DNA of 64,000 bases from Prolixibacteraceae bacterium (GCA_023229575.1 JALNYZ010000001.1:434001-498000), one strand, 5' to 3'; positions 51,777 to 59,882 are shown, counted from the stretch's first letter. Program-made: numbers and translations. The notes: generated by a model from the sequence alone, not told the origin.

Positions 51777-52283
51777 ATGAAAAGAATTCTTTTACTTTCG
51801 ATGACCGTTGTTTTGGTATCGAACTTTGCCTCTGCCCAGATCGCCAGGCATACTTTAGGATTGCGTTTTGGTACAGATGACGGATTTGGCACAGAAATCT
51901 CCTACCAGCATGGATTAAGCGGAAACAACAGACTCGAGTTTGATTTGGGCTTCAACAACTATCATGAAAATTTCAATAACTACCGTTACAATTACACAAG
52001 CTGGGGACTTTCAGGCCTGTACCACTGGGTATATAAACTTGATTCAAACTTCAACTGGTACATCGGGCCGGGAGCAAAAATCGGTTCCTGGAGTTATGAT
52101 GCCGGTTACAACGACTACCGCTATAGCAACGGGATGTTCCTTGCAGCTGCCGGGGATATTGGAATCGAATACAACTTCCCGGTGGGTATCCAACTCGCGC
52201 TGAATGCCCGTCCGGAAATAGGGCTAATCAACCATGGTACTGCTATAAATATTGGATTCGCAGTACGTTACCGTTTCCGGTAG
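51777..52283 (+). CDS. Small outer-membrane beta-barrel protein, paralogue 1
   Basis: A 168-residue protein with a signal peptide (LLLSMTVVLVSNFASAQ). The mature part has alternating amphipathic strands (TLGLRFGTDDGFGTEISYQ, RLEFDLGFNN, NWYIGPGAKIGSWSYD, GIEYNFPVGIQLALNARPE) and a C-terminal strand INIGFAVRYRF, as in eight-stranded porin-like proteins. Function unknown. The next gene is a clear paralogue, with conserved GLYHW, GTE(I/V)(S/T)YQ and LINHG motifs, so this is a tandem duplication. Confidence 0.82.
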   Translation: MKRILLLSMTVVLVSNFASAQIARHTLGLRFGTDDGFGTEISYQHGLSGNNRLEFDLGFNNYHENFNNYRYNYTSWGLSGLYHWVYKLDSNFNWYIGPGAKIGSWSYDAGYNDYRYSNGMFLAAAGDIGIEYNFPVGIQLALNARPEIGLINHGTAINIGFAVRYRFR

Positions 52284-52334
52284 CCTGCAACAGTCGGCTC
52301 ATAACAACAGAATTTACCAGTAAATAAAACAATT

Positions 52335-52847
52335 ATGAAACGCATTTTTTGTACCCTGTTCGTTGGCCTGTTTCTGGTAAATCTTGCCTCGGCTCAAATT
52401 CCGCAACATTCGGTGGGCATACGTTATGGGGCTGTTTATGGCCTTGGGACTGAAGTAACGTACCAGCGGGGACTTTCTGCCGAAAACCGGCTGGAATTTG
52501 ACTTTGGTTTCAACAGCAATTTTGAATACGTCAATAATTTCAGGCAAGACCATAACAGTTGGGCGCTCACCGGACTTTACCACTGGCTTTGGAAACTACC
52601 AAAATTGGGTGATAACGTGAACTGGTATGCAGGTGCAGGAGGCAAACTGGGCACCTGGAGTTCCAACCAGGGCTATGATTACAGGTACAAAAACGGATTG
52701 TTCCTTACCGGGTCAGGAGATATCGGTATAGAATACTGCTTTCCTGCCGGAATTCAATTTGCCCTGGATATGCGGCCGGAATTGGGTCTCATTAACCATG
52801 GGAGTGGTGTAAATATTGGCTTTGCCGTTCGATACCAATTCAAATAA
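52335..52847 (+). CDS. Small outer-membrane beta-barrel protein, paralogue 2
   Basis: A 170-residue protein with a signal ending NLASAQ. It is colinear with its neighbour: HSVGIRYGAVYGLGTEVTYQ, NRLEFDFGFN, WALTGLYHWLWKL, NWYAGAGGKLGTWS, RPELGLINHGSG and the terminal strand FAVRYQFK. The main difference is a two-residue extension in one loop and different extracellular loop sequences. This suggests the copies present different surfaces while sharing one barrel. It is six bases from the following lysO gene. Confidence 0.82.
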   Translation: MKRIFCTLFVGLFLVNLASAQIPQHSVGIRYGAVYGLGTEVTYQRGLSAENRLEFDFGFNSNFEYVNNFRQDHNSWALTGLYHWLWKLPKLGDNVNWYAGAGGKLGTWSSNQGYDYRYKNGLFLTGSGDIGIEYCFPAGIQFALDMRPELGLINHGSGVNIGFAVRYQFK

Positions 52848-52853
52848 TTCCGG

Positions 52854-53132
52854 ATGATCGCCATCTTAACGGTTTTGTCAGCCGGAATTCTGCTCGGATT
52901 ATTGATTGTAGAGAAACCAAGATTGCATCTTTTCAACAATCACCTGCTGAATTGGGCCATCTACCTGCTGCTTTTCCTTCTTGGAATTTCTGTTGGCACG
53001 AACCGGGAGGTGATACAAAATATTTGCAAAATAGGGTACGAAGCCATCGCCATAGGTGTCTTTTCAATAGCAGGCAGTGTTTTGTTGTCTGCTATTCTAT
53101 TTAAGTTCTTATTCAAACAAGATGAGAAGTAG
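52854..53132 (+). CDS. LysO-type lysine exporter, small N-terminal subunit
   Basis: A 92-residue membrane protein with three hydrophobic segments (LTVLSAGILLGLLIV, WAIYLLLFLLGISVG, IAIGVFSIAGSVLLSAIL). It corresponds to the first part of the LysO/DUF340 family, which is one polypeptide in E. coli. The next gene encodes the rest and overlaps it by 11 bases. Here the transporter is therefore split in two, probably with coupled translation. Confidence 0.82.
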   Translation: MIAILTVLSAGILLGLLIVEKPRLHLFNNHLLNWAIYLLLFLLGISVGTNREVIQNICKIGYEAIAIGVFSIAGSVLLSAILFKFLFKQDEK

Positions 53133-53730
53133 CCTGATCATCTTCAGTTTCTTTGTTGCAGGAGTCCTTGCCGGATTATCCGGGAAGTTGCCTTCCGGAT
53201 ACGATTTCGACAAATTCGGAAGTTATGCCCTTTACCTGCTGATGTTTCTTGCCGGGGTGAGTATCGGAAGCGACAAAAACTCGTGGAAGGTTTTGGCTAC
53301 GCACAATTACAAAATCATCTGGGTACCCGTAACCATCATCCTTGGCACTCTGGCCGGTTCTGCCCTTGTTGCTTTGGTGATCCCAACCCTCTCCTTGCGC
53401 GAATCCCTCGCCGTTGGGGCTGGATTTGGTTACTATAGTCTCTCCAGCGTCTTTATCACCCAGCTACACAGCCATAGTCTGGGGGTTGTCGCCCTTTTGT
53501 CGAACATTTTCAGGGAGGTCGCTACCTTGCTGTCCACTCCTATCCTGGTAAGGTACTTCGGGAACCTTGCAGGCATTGCTTCAGGTGGTGCTACCGCTAT
53601 GGACACAACATTGCCTGTCATCAGCAAATACTCAGGAAAATCGTATGCCATCATCGCTGTTTTCAGCGGAATTGTACTGACAATATTGGTGCCGTTCCTG
53701 GTCACATTTATATTGACTTTCAAAGGATAA
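53122..53730 (+). CDS. lysO: LysO-type lysine exporter, large C-terminal subunit
   Basis: 202 residues from the ATG at 53122, which overlaps the preceding subunit. It has about six membrane helices with family motifs LLMFLAGVSIGSD (about residues 33-45), AGFGYYSLSSVFI (about 98-110) and GGATAMDTTLPVI (about 155-167). LysO exports L-lysine across the inner membrane. The last codons GGA-TAA are at the same time the first unit of the GGATAAA repeat that follows, as at the end of the oxidoreductase beta-subunit gene. Confidence 0.85.
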   Translation: MRSSLIIFSFFVAGVLAGLSGKLPSGYDFDKFGSYALYLLMFLAGVSIGSDKNSWKVLATHNYKIIWVPVTIILGTLAGSALVALVIPTLSLRESLAVGAGFGYYSLSSVFITQLHSHSLGVVALLSNIFREVATLLSTPILVRYFGNLAGIASGGATAMDTTLPVISKYSGKSYAIIAVFSGIVLTILVPFLVTFILTFKG

Positions 53731-53778
53731 AGGGAAATTCAATAAAGGATAAAGGATAAAGTAAAAAGGATAAAGGGG
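53724..53778. repeat. Single GGATAAA tandem-repeat arm at the lysO stop codon
   Basis: The arm reads GGATAAAG, a short spacer, then GGATAAA twice, a brief A-rich break and GGATAAAG again. This is the same order as in both arms of the element at 10897-11083, 43 kb away. The first unit contains the lysO stop codon. No reverse-complement partner was found downstream to 54006; the remainder of that gap shows no gene. Confidence 0.75.
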
Positions 53779-54006
53779 ACCCCGTACGTTGGGCAAGACC
53801 AAAGGTTAAAATGGATACGTCTTTGTAGCATTTGGACTCCCTACTCCAACCCGGAATAATTCTAATCAAAGGCAAATTTTCTGGGATTTTTGATCTGATA
53901 CCTCCTGCTGGAGCGGACTTCGTGCAACAGGGATTCTATTTGAGCCACATACCTCAACCACACGAAGCCTTAGTTATTATTGGCAGCATTGCTTTTTGAC
54001 TGCAGA

Positions 54007-54534
54007 CTATTTTGTTGTCTTGCTCCCAAGTTGTTTGCCCAATTTTTCGTATTCGATGTCGTTTGGCTCCCAAAGTTCTATTTTATTTCCCTCAATATCA
54101 AGAATGTGAACAAATTTCCCGTAATCAAAGGTTTCAATGGCATCGGTTACTGTTACTCCTTCTTTTTTCAGTTCTGTAACAAGCGCTTCTAAATTTTCAA
54201 CCCGGTAGTTTATCATAAACTCCTTTGGCGATGGTTCAAAATATTTTGTAGTCCCGGCAAATGGACTCCATTGTGTAAAACCCTTTTTTGTCGTGTCAGC
54301 GCCTTGTCTCCATTCAAAAACTGCACCATATTGGTTCGTATTTAATCCAAGGTGGGTTTTATACCATTCCCTCATCTTGACAGGGTCTTTGCATTTGAAG
54401 AAAATGCCGCCAATGCCTGTTACTTTTTTCATTTTTGTCTGATCTTTAGGTTGCGATGCAATAATAGTTTTAAATGCGAAACCAAAGCAGAATGATGTCG
54501 CAATAACCAAAATCATAAATGTTGCTTTTTTCAT
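54007..54534 (-). CDS. VOC-superfamily (glyoxalase-like) protein with N-terminal signal
   Basis: A 175-residue protein. The N-terminus MKKATFMILVIATSFCFGFAF is a signal or membrane anchor. From about residue 38 there is a complete VOC domain: GIGGIFFKCKDPVKMREWY, MINYRVENLEALVTELKKEGV and VHILDIEGNKIELWEP. These are the paired beta-alpha-beta-beta-beta modules with metal ligands expected at the His and Glu of the last module. Most homologues are cytoplasmic, so the export signal is unusual; an internal Met at residue 35 would give a cytoplasmic form. Substrate unknown. Confidence 0.82.
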   Translation of the reverse strand: MKKATFMILVIATSFCFGFAFKTIIASQPKDQTKMKKVTGIGGIFFKCKDPVKMREWYKTHLGLNTNQYGAVFEWRQGADTTKKGFTQWSPFAGTTKYFEPSPKEFMINYRVENLEALVTELKKEGVTVTDAIETFDYGKFVHILDIEGNKIELWEPNDIEYEKLGKQLGSKTTK

Positions 54535-54553
54535 TTTGCCTGAATTTATTTTG

Positions 54554-54805
54554 TCAGTTTTTGTCCACCAATTTCAACCAATCTTTAATTATTTTTTGTA
54601 ATTCTTTTTGTTTTGCAATCACATCATTCAAATCTTTAAAGATAGTTACTCTTCTACCGTCTTTATGATTACCTTCGAGAAGTCCTGACTTATCATTTAC
54701 TTTTGCGCCACTTGGTGTCATTTTAGACTTAAAACTGTCGGGAAATACAAGTCCAAGCTCTTACTCTATTTCAATGATATATTTTATGTCTACTGGAAAT
54801 GGCAT
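54554..54805 (-). pseudogene. Broken small gene with in-frame TAA
   Basis: An 84-codon frame (ATG 54805, TGA 54556-54554) is interrupted by TAA at codon 15, between DIKYIIEIE and ELGLVFPDSFKSKM. Removing that stop leaves a plausible protein. The start resembles the N-terminus of SMI1/KNR4-type proteins, while the C-terminal part (DKSGLLEGNHKDGRR ... KIIKDWLKLVDK) resembles a different small conserved family. It is a decayed gene or a chimera of two fragments. Confidence 0.5.
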
Positions 54806-54813
54806 ATGTCGAA

Positions 54814-55053
54814 TTATTTGAAGTTGTCGTAATCAACAAAGTCCCAAGATATTTCTTTTTTAAAAGTCTGAATGCTTTCTTCAGGCAAGTCCAACGAGAT
54901 GTCTTGTTGGTAAAGTGTAACAGTCCTTGTTCGTTTTGAGTCGTCATGGAATATTTCAATTACAAATTTGTCATCACAGAAAATTTCAACGCCAATGCCG
55001 TCTCTGTCGATGACGTCACTTGCAATTATTGATCTGTCTTTCGGTAGTGTCAT
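54814..55053 (-). CDS. Small conserved hypothetical protein
   Basis: A 79-residue protein beginning MTLPKDRSIIASDVIDRDGIG and ending SWDFVDYDNFK. It is acidic with no signal or membrane segment, and the pattern suggests a small beta-sheet followed by one helix. I believe closely similar small proteins are widespread, but their function is unknown to me. It lies in an island of short minus-strand genes next to an attC-like hairpin and higBA, which is the setting of integron-cassette or TA-associated genes. Confidence 0.6.
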   Translation of the reverse strand: MTLPKDRSIIASDVIDRDGIGVEIFCDDKFVIEIFHDDSKRTRTVTLYQQDISLDLPEESIQTFKKEISWDFVDYDNFK

Positions 55054-55096
55054 TTGTCAATTTGTTGGTGTTGCGGTGTCGTCCGCTATAATTACC

Positions 55097-55221
55097 GCTA
55101 ACGGTTGACGCCAAGTGTCGGGCGGGTTTATGAAGTTTGTTAGTCTCAGTTTGGTTTATGTTTCCGGCAGGAGAAATGTAGATGATTTACTGACCCCGCA
55201 TGGCATTTGGTGTTTGTTAGC
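55097..55221. other. attC-like imperfect hairpin downstream of higA
   Basis: This 125-base element starts with GCTAAC (55097-55102) and ends with GTTAGC (55216-55221). The arms continue to pair imperfectly inward (ACGCCAAGTG with the reverse complement of CATTTGGTGT; GCGGG with CCCGC), with bulges. Complementary terminal heptamer-like cores, bulged arms and a length of 57-141 bases are features of integron attC sites, although the core does not match GTTRRRY strictly. No integron integrase is present in the window. Confidence 0.45.
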
Positions 55222-55236
55222 AAACTTGCACCTACA

Positions 55237-55605
55237 TTATCTGGTTAGCTGATAGTCATTTATCAGTAATCCTGGGGAAAGATTCAATCTTGGAGTCAAT
55301 TTTCGAATCATTTCAACTGTCAATTTGCGTTTACGGTTAAGAATCTCAGACACCCTGCTTTTACCTCCAATTGCGTCAATAAGATCAATCTGTTTTAATC
55401 GCATCTCTTCCATCCTAATTTTAATTGCTTCAATTGGGTCCGGAGATTCTATCGGATAATGTCTCTTCTCATACGCGTCAATCATTAATCCAAGAATATC
55501 AGCCTCATCACTTTCTACTGTCCCAACAGGTGCATCAAATATTACTTCCAATCTTTTTAATGACATTTGGTAATCTTCTTTTGTTTTTATCGGTTTTATA
55601 TTCAT
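55237..55605 (-). CDS. higA: HigA-type antitoxin (XRE HTH)
   Basis: A 122-residue protein with an N-terminal region common in HigA (IKTKEDYQMSLKRLEVIFDAPVGT) and a helix-turn-helix at about residues 70-110 (KQIDLIDAIGGKSRVSEILNRKR). It would neutralise HigB and repress the operon. In the usual order the toxin gene is directly upstream, but here 100 bases separate them, and that space is filled by a copy of the dispersed leader-like repeat. Confidence 0.88.
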   Translation of the reverse strand: MNIKPIKTKEDYQMSLKRLEVIFDAPVGTVESDEADILGLMIDAYEKRHYPIESPDPIEAIKIRMEEMRLKQIDLIDAIGGKSRVSEILNRKRKLTVEMIRKLTPRLNLSPGLLINDYQLTR

Positions 55606-55608
55606 CTG

Positions 55609-55705
55609 ATTATTGTTTTGTTTTTTAATTGCCAGATGGAACTCCCAATAATTATTCTCTTGTTAGCGAGAGTTCTTCTCATGGTCGTTTCATTGCCAAA
55701 AAATT
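55609..55705 (-). repeat. Dispersed leader-like repeat, copy 3, between higB and higA
   Basis: On the minus strand it begins right after the higB stop and ends before higA with GGCAATTAAAAAAC. It shares GAAACGA-CCATG, CTCTCGC-like and GAGTTCCAT blocks with copies 1 and 2. It can form hairpins (GAACTC with GAGTTC). A frame MRRTLANKRIIIG overlaps the position of MENLLAHRRIHQ in copy 1. The middle is more diverged than in the other pair. Confidence 0.55.
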
Positions 55706-56002
55706 TTAAATTGTATTTGCATCAATCCTGTCATATTCTTCATTAGTTCCAATGAATCGGATAAAAATCCACTGTTTCTCAAAGTTAAATTTCGCTATCA
55801 ATCTATATGAATTACCTTTTATATTAAAGACAATCCTGCTGTCCTTAAGAATACTTGCATTTCCATATGTCTGTTTGACTTCATTCGGTGATTTCCATTC
55901 AGTATTCATCGCGGTATCGTACCAAGTTTTTAAATACTGCTCAGAATCAGGATGCCTTTCCCAATATTCTCTCAAAGTACTCTTTGCAAAGATTCTTTCC
56001 AT
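55706..56002 (-). CDS. higB: HigB-family mRNA interferase toxin
   Basis: A 98-residue toxin of the HigB (PF09907-like) family: FAKSTLREYWERHPDSEQYLKTWY (about residues 4-27), WKSPNEVKQTYGNAS (about 36-50), then NIKGNSYRLIAKFNFEKQWIFIRFIGTNEEYDRID, which includes the typical YRL and G-T-H/N-x-x-Y-D motifs. It would cleave mRNA on the ribosome. It is the first gene of the pair. Confidence 0.9.
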   Translation of the reverse strand: MERIFAKSTLREYWERHPDSEQYLKTWYDTAMNTEWKSPNEVKQTYGNASILKDSRIVFNIKGNSYRLIAKFNFEKQWIFIRFIGTNEEYDRIDANTI

Positions 56003-56086
56003 TTAAATATATTCTGAATACAAAGATAATAAAATAATTCTCAAATTGGGAACTTTTATTTTGCGGTTTGTGTTTTCGGCATGTTT

Positions 56087-56166
56087 GCTAACTCCTTTAC
56101 ACCCGTTTCAAACCTTCGTATAGATCTGGATTTTGATGTTGCACACAAAGGTTTGTAGCGGGTTAC
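56087..56166. other. Second attC-like hairpin upstream of higB
   Basis: GCTAAC lies at 56087-56092. The arms TTACACCCGTTTCAAACCTT (56097-56116) and AAGGTTTGTAGCGGGTTAC (56148-56166) pair along almost 19 bases with two bulges, leaving a 31-base loop. With the element at 55097-55221 it brackets the higBA pair. The 3-prime core GGTTAC is not a perfect complement of GCTAAC, so this match is weaker than the first. Confidence 0.35.
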
Positions 56167-56224
56167 AGGCACGATAAACTTACCTAATTTTATTTAAACA
56201 GGCTCTTCAGATTTCTAAAATTAT

Positions 56225-56232
56225 TATCTTTG
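56225..56232 (+). promoter_or_regulatory. -7 promoter element of the GH18 gene
   Basis: TATCTTTG fits TAnnTTTG and lies 38 bases upstream of the ATG at 56271. It is within the 268-base gap after higB, which otherwise holds only the attC-like hairpin. Confidence 0.55.
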
Positions 56233-56270
56233 AATCTATCACACAACATACCAAACTAAATTTATTTGCA

Positions 56271-57734
56271 ATGAATTCGAGATACCTGCTACTGATTCTG
56301 TTCCTCTCATGTTCTCAATTTGTTAGCTCGCAGGAGGATACGCTTCATATTGGTATTCATCAACTGGAAAGCCGGCAATTCAGAGGCCGGGGTGACTCAA
56401 TTTTGATTCAACAGCAACCTTTCTACGGTAGACCCTCCTCCCTGATAATAACAAAGAAACTTGCACTCTCCCGGAAGGTGTTTGGCTGGCATCCCTATTG
56501 GGCTTCCGCTTCGGCCTATCTCTCCTACGATTACAACATCTTAACCCACCTATCCTACTTTAGCTATGAAACAGATACAGTGACAGGTGGTTACAAAACC
56601 ATCAATGGCTGGGACCAAACCCCCATCATCGATTACGCGCACCAGCGGGGGGTCAAAGTGTTGTTGACGGTGACCAACTTCGGAACTACAGCGAACCATG
56701 CAATTTTGAGAGACACCCTTAAACAGATTAAGATGATACAGACCATCACATCGCTTCTGAAGTCAAGAAACGGGGATGGTGTCAATTTTGATCTGGAATT
56801 GGTTAGCCTGGCGCACCGTTCGGATCTGGTGGCATTCATACGCAGGGCTGCGAAAGCCATCAGGACCGAAATTCCGGGCGCCGAGATTTCCATGGCCACA
56901 CCGGCTGTCGACTGGAACGGGTCCTGGGACCTGCCTGCATTGGCAGCTATTTGTGACTATCTGATCGTTATGGGCTATGATTACTATTGGAGCGGCTCTG
57001 CGACGGCCGGACCGGTCTCGCCCATGGCGGGTGAAAACTACAATGTTACTAAATCCGTTGATACTTATCTCAGTGCCGGAGTGCCCCCGCAAAAACTGAT
57101 GCTGGGGATTCCCTGGTTCGGATACAACTGGCCGGTGACAAGCAGCGACCGCAAAGCCACAGCCACAGGTAAAGCCACATCCCTTACCACAGTTGCGGCT
57201 GATGTGCTTGCCATCACCTATGGAAAAACATTCGACCAGATTACCAAAGTCCCCTGGATCAGTTTCAAGGATGCCTCAAATCTGTACCGTCAAATCTGGT
57301 ACGATGATGGGACAAGTTATCCGGTTAAGTTTGATTTGGTGAACAACCGTAACCTGGCGGGAATCGGAATCTGGGCCCTGAGTTACGAGAATGGGAAGCA
57401 GGAACTTTGGCAAGGCATTCAATCGGCTTTTTCAGCAACAGCCATCAATGATCCACATACAATTCAAAAAAGTGGCAACAGGTTGGCGTTGTTTCCAAAT
57501 CCCGCGAAAGGGACGGCAACCATTCAATTTTCCCTTTCAGAAAAACAAGTTGTAAATATAAGTGTGCTGGATATAACAGGTAAATTGGTTCTGACCCTTC
57601 TAAACAAGGAATTGCCTGCCGATCACTACACAATTTTACTGGATTGTTCCCATCTTAATAATCAACTCTATTTATTGGTTTTCAAATCCACCAGAGGAAA
57701 CCAAACATGCAAGTTTGTCGTAAAAAACAATTAA
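56271..57734 (+). CDS. Secreted GH18-family glycosidase with type IX sorting domain
   Basis: A 487-residue protein with a signal peptide (YLLLILFLSCSQFVSSQ). The GH18 barrel covers about residues 60-385: VFGWHPYWASASAYLSYDY, then the active-site strand DGVNFDLE (about 165-172) with the catalytic Glu, and YDYYWSG and WALSYENG near the end. In the DxxDxDxE motif the second Asp is Asn, as in several chitinase-like and cell-wall lytic members. Residues about 400-487 form a T9SS type A domain (LFPNPAKGTATIQF ... VLDITGKLV), so it is exported to the cell surface. It probably acts on chitin, N-glycans or peptidoglycan. Confidence 0.88.
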   Translation: MNSRYLLLILFLSCSQFVSSQEDTLHIGIHQLESRQFRGRGDSILIQQQPFYGRPSSLIITKKLALSRKVFGWHPYWASASAYLSYDYNILTHLSYFSYETDTVTGGYKTINGWDQTPIIDYAHQRGVKVLLTVTNFGTTANHAILRDTLKQIKMIQTITSLLKSRNGDGVNFDLELVSLAHRSDLVAFIRRAAKAIRTEIPGAEISMATPAVDWNGSWDLPALAAICDYLIVMGYDYYWSGSATAGPVSPMAGENYNVTKSVDTYLSAGVPPQKLMLGIPWFGYNWPVTSSDRKATATGKATSLTTVAADVLAITYGKTFDQITKVPWISFKDASNLYRQIWYDDGTSYPVKFDLVNNRNLAGIGIWALSYENGKQELWQGIQSAFSATAINDPHTIQKSGNRLALFPNPAKGTATIQFSLSEKQVVNISVLDITGKLVLTLLNKELPADHYTILLDCSHLNNQLYLLVFKSTRGNQTCKFVVKNN

Positions 57735-57740
57735 AAACCG

Positions 57741-57748
57741 TACCTTTG
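57741..57748 (+). promoter_or_regulatory. -7 promoter element of gpmI
   Basis: TACCTTTG fits TAnnTTTG, 32 bases upstream of the gpmI ATG at 57781. The gap after the GH18 stop is only 46 bases, so gpmI probably has this promoter of its own. Confidence 0.6.
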
Positions 57749-57780
57749 CGGCAAATTTCAACAATTTATCATCATTCAAA

Positions 57781-59307
57781 ATGACAGATATAAAACGCAC
57801 ACTTTTGATGATTCTCGATGGTTGGGGAATCGGGGATAAAAGCAAGTCGGACGTGATCTACTCCACGCACCCTGCCTTCATTGACAGCCTTTGGAATACC
57901 TATCCGCATGCCCAGTTACTTACATCCGGCGAGGATGTCGGACTTCCCGATGGTCAGATGGGAAACTCTGAGGTTGGTCACCTGAACATTGGTGCAGGAC
58001 GGGTATTGTACCAGGACCTGGTGAAGATCAACAAGGCGATCCGCGAGAACAAGCTGCAAGAAAATATGCAGGTAATCAAAGCTTTTACTCATGCCAAAAC
58101 CCACAACAAGCCTGTACACCTGATTGGCCTGATTGGCCCCGGCGGGGTCCATGCGCTTAGTTTGCACATGGTTGCACTGGCACAGATAGCCACCGACATG
58201 GGGTTGGATCAAATATTCATCCACGGCCTGACCGATGGCCGCGACACGGATCCCCGCTCTGCCTACGGCTTTATTGAGGAAGACCTGAAACAACTTGCCG
58301 GAACCAATGCCAGATTTGCTACCCTGATCGGTCGATATTATGGCATGGACCGTGATAACAACTGGAACCGGGTCAAATTGGCTTACGACATGCTGACAAA
58401 GTCGGTCGGACAGAAAAGCAAGGACCTGCTTGCATCCATTCGCGCATCGTATGACGAAGGGGTTACCGATGAGTTTATCAAACCTATCGTGATGACGGAT
58501 GAAAACGATAAGCCTCTGGCAACCATTCGGGAAGGCGATGTTGTGATCTGCTTCAACTACCGTACGGACCGTTTGCGCGAAATGACCATAGCCTTCACCC
58601 AGGAGAACCACCACGAGCAGGAGATGCATACCATCCCGATGGAGTGGTACACCATGACCAATTACAAATCATCCTTCAAAAATATCCATGTTATATTTGA
58701 CAAGGACAACGTTTACAATACGTTGGGCGAGATAGTTTCGAAAGCCGGACTGAATCAGATCCGGATCGCGGAAACGGAGAAATATGCGCACGTAACCTTC
58801 TTCTTTTCAGGAGGAAGGGAGAGTGAATTTACTGGCGAACGCCGTATCCTGATCCCATCCCCCAAAGTTGCCACCTACGATTTGCAGCCTGAAATGTCGG
58901 CGCCTCTGGTAAAAGATGCCATCGTTGCCGAATTGAACAAGAAGAGCGCCGACTTTGTCTGTCTGAATTTTGCCAATGGCGATATGGTTGGCCATACCGG
59001 CGTTTACAGCGCTATCGGGAAAGCAATCAAAGCAGTTGATCAATGCGTGAAAGAGGTGGTAGAGGCAGCCCGCGCCAACGGATACGATGTTATGGTCATT
59101 GCCGACCACGGCAATGCCGATTTTGCCATTAACGAAGATGGAAGCGCCAATACCGCCCATTCGCTCAATCCGGTTCCCTGTATCTGGGTAACCGACAACA
59201 AGGGCGCAAAAATCAACAACGGCATTCTTGCAGATGTTGCGCCAACGATCCTGACCATCATGGGCCTGGAAGTTCCGAAAGAGATGACCGGGAAAGTGCT
59301 GATATGA
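57781..59307 (+). CDS. gpmI: 2,3-bisphosphoglycerate-independent phosphoglycerate mutase
   Basis: A 508-residue cytoplasmic glycolytic enzyme interconverting 3- and 2-phosphoglycerate, Mn-dependent. Metal-binding start LLMILDGWGIGD (about residues 8-19), the nucleophilic Ser in MGNSEVGHLNIGAG (about 60-73), HGLTDGRDTDPRS in the transferase domain (about 147-159), and NFANGDMVGHTG and VIADHGNADF near the C-terminus complete the phosphatase domain. The length is normal. The last four bases overlap the next gene (ATGA), so the two are translationally coupled. Confidence 0.96.
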   Translation: MTDIKRTLLMILDGWGIGDKSKSDVIYSTHPAFIDSLWNTYPHAQLLTSGEDVGLPDGQMGNSEVGHLNIGAGRVLYQDLVKINKAIRENKLQENMQVIKAFTHAKTHNKPVHLIGLIGPGGVHALSLHMVALAQIATDMGLDQIFIHGLTDGRDTDPRSAYGFIEEDLKQLAGTNARFATLIGRYYGMDRDNNWNRVKLAYDMLTKSVGQKSKDLLASIRASYDEGVTDEFIKPIVMTDENDKPLATIREGDVVICFNYRTDRLREMTIAFTQENHHEQEMHTIPMEWYTMTNYKSSFKNIHVIFDKDNVYNTLGEIVSKAGLNQIRIAETEKYAHVTFFFSGGRESEFTGERRILIPSPKVATYDLQPEMSAPLVKDAIVAELNKKSADFVCLNFANGDMVGHTGVYSAIGKAIKAVDQCVKEVVEAARANGYDVMVIADHGNADFAINEDGSANTAHSLNPVPCIWVTDNKGAKINNGILADVAPTILTIMGLEVPKEMTGKVLI

Positions 59308-59882
59308 TTGAGATAGGGAAAACAATTGTCAGTCTCGACGTCATCGAATCGAAGTTCTGTTGCGATCTTGATCACTGCAAAGGAGCTTGCTGCGTCGACG
59401 GCGACAGTGGCGCCCCATTGACCCCCGAAGAGGCCGGGACCATCGAGAAACTCTATCCGGTATTCAAAGAGTATCTTTCTCCCGAAAATGTGGCTGAGAT
59501 TTCCAGACAGGGTTTTTCGGTGATCGATCAGGATGGCGATCTGGTCACCCCAATTGTTGGCAAGAATGAGTGTGTTTTCACTTTCGTGGATGAGCGGGGT
59601 ATCACCCGATGTGCCATTGAAAGGGCCTATTTTGAGAAAAAGAGCGGTTTTCGTAAACCAGTATCATGTCATCTGTTTCCTGTCCGAATCACCGGATACA
59701 AAAGATTCGACGGTGTAAATTATGAGAAACTGAAGATTTGTAAACCTGGCAGGACCAACGGGAAAACCAATAATCTACCATTATGGAAATTTTTGGAGGA
59801 GCCGCTTACCAGAAAATATGGAGAAGAGTGGTACCAGGCGTTGAAACTGGTCGCAGAACATTTTCCGAATGAAAAAGGATAA
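59304..59882 (+). CDS. DUF3109 family cysteine-rich protein
   Basis: A 192-residue protein with an N-terminal cluster of Cys (CCDLDHCKGACC, about residues 19-30) and further Cys in ECVFTF, TRCAIE, VSCHLFP and KICKPG, i.e. eight or more Cys suited to metal or Fe-S binding. DUF3109 proteins are conserved in Bacteroidota with no established function. It overlaps gpmI and ends at GGA-TAA, followed directly by a strong two-way terminator. Confidence 0.85.
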   Translation: MIEIGKTIVSLDVIESKFCCDLDHCKGACCVDGDSGAPLTPEEAGTIEKLYPVFKEYLSPENVAEISRQGFSVIDQDGDLVTPIVGKNECVFTFVDERGITRCAIERAYFEKKSGFRKPVSCHLFPVRITGYKRFDGVNYEKLKICKPGRTNGKTNNLPLWKFLEEPLTRKYGEEWYQALKLVAEHFPNEKG

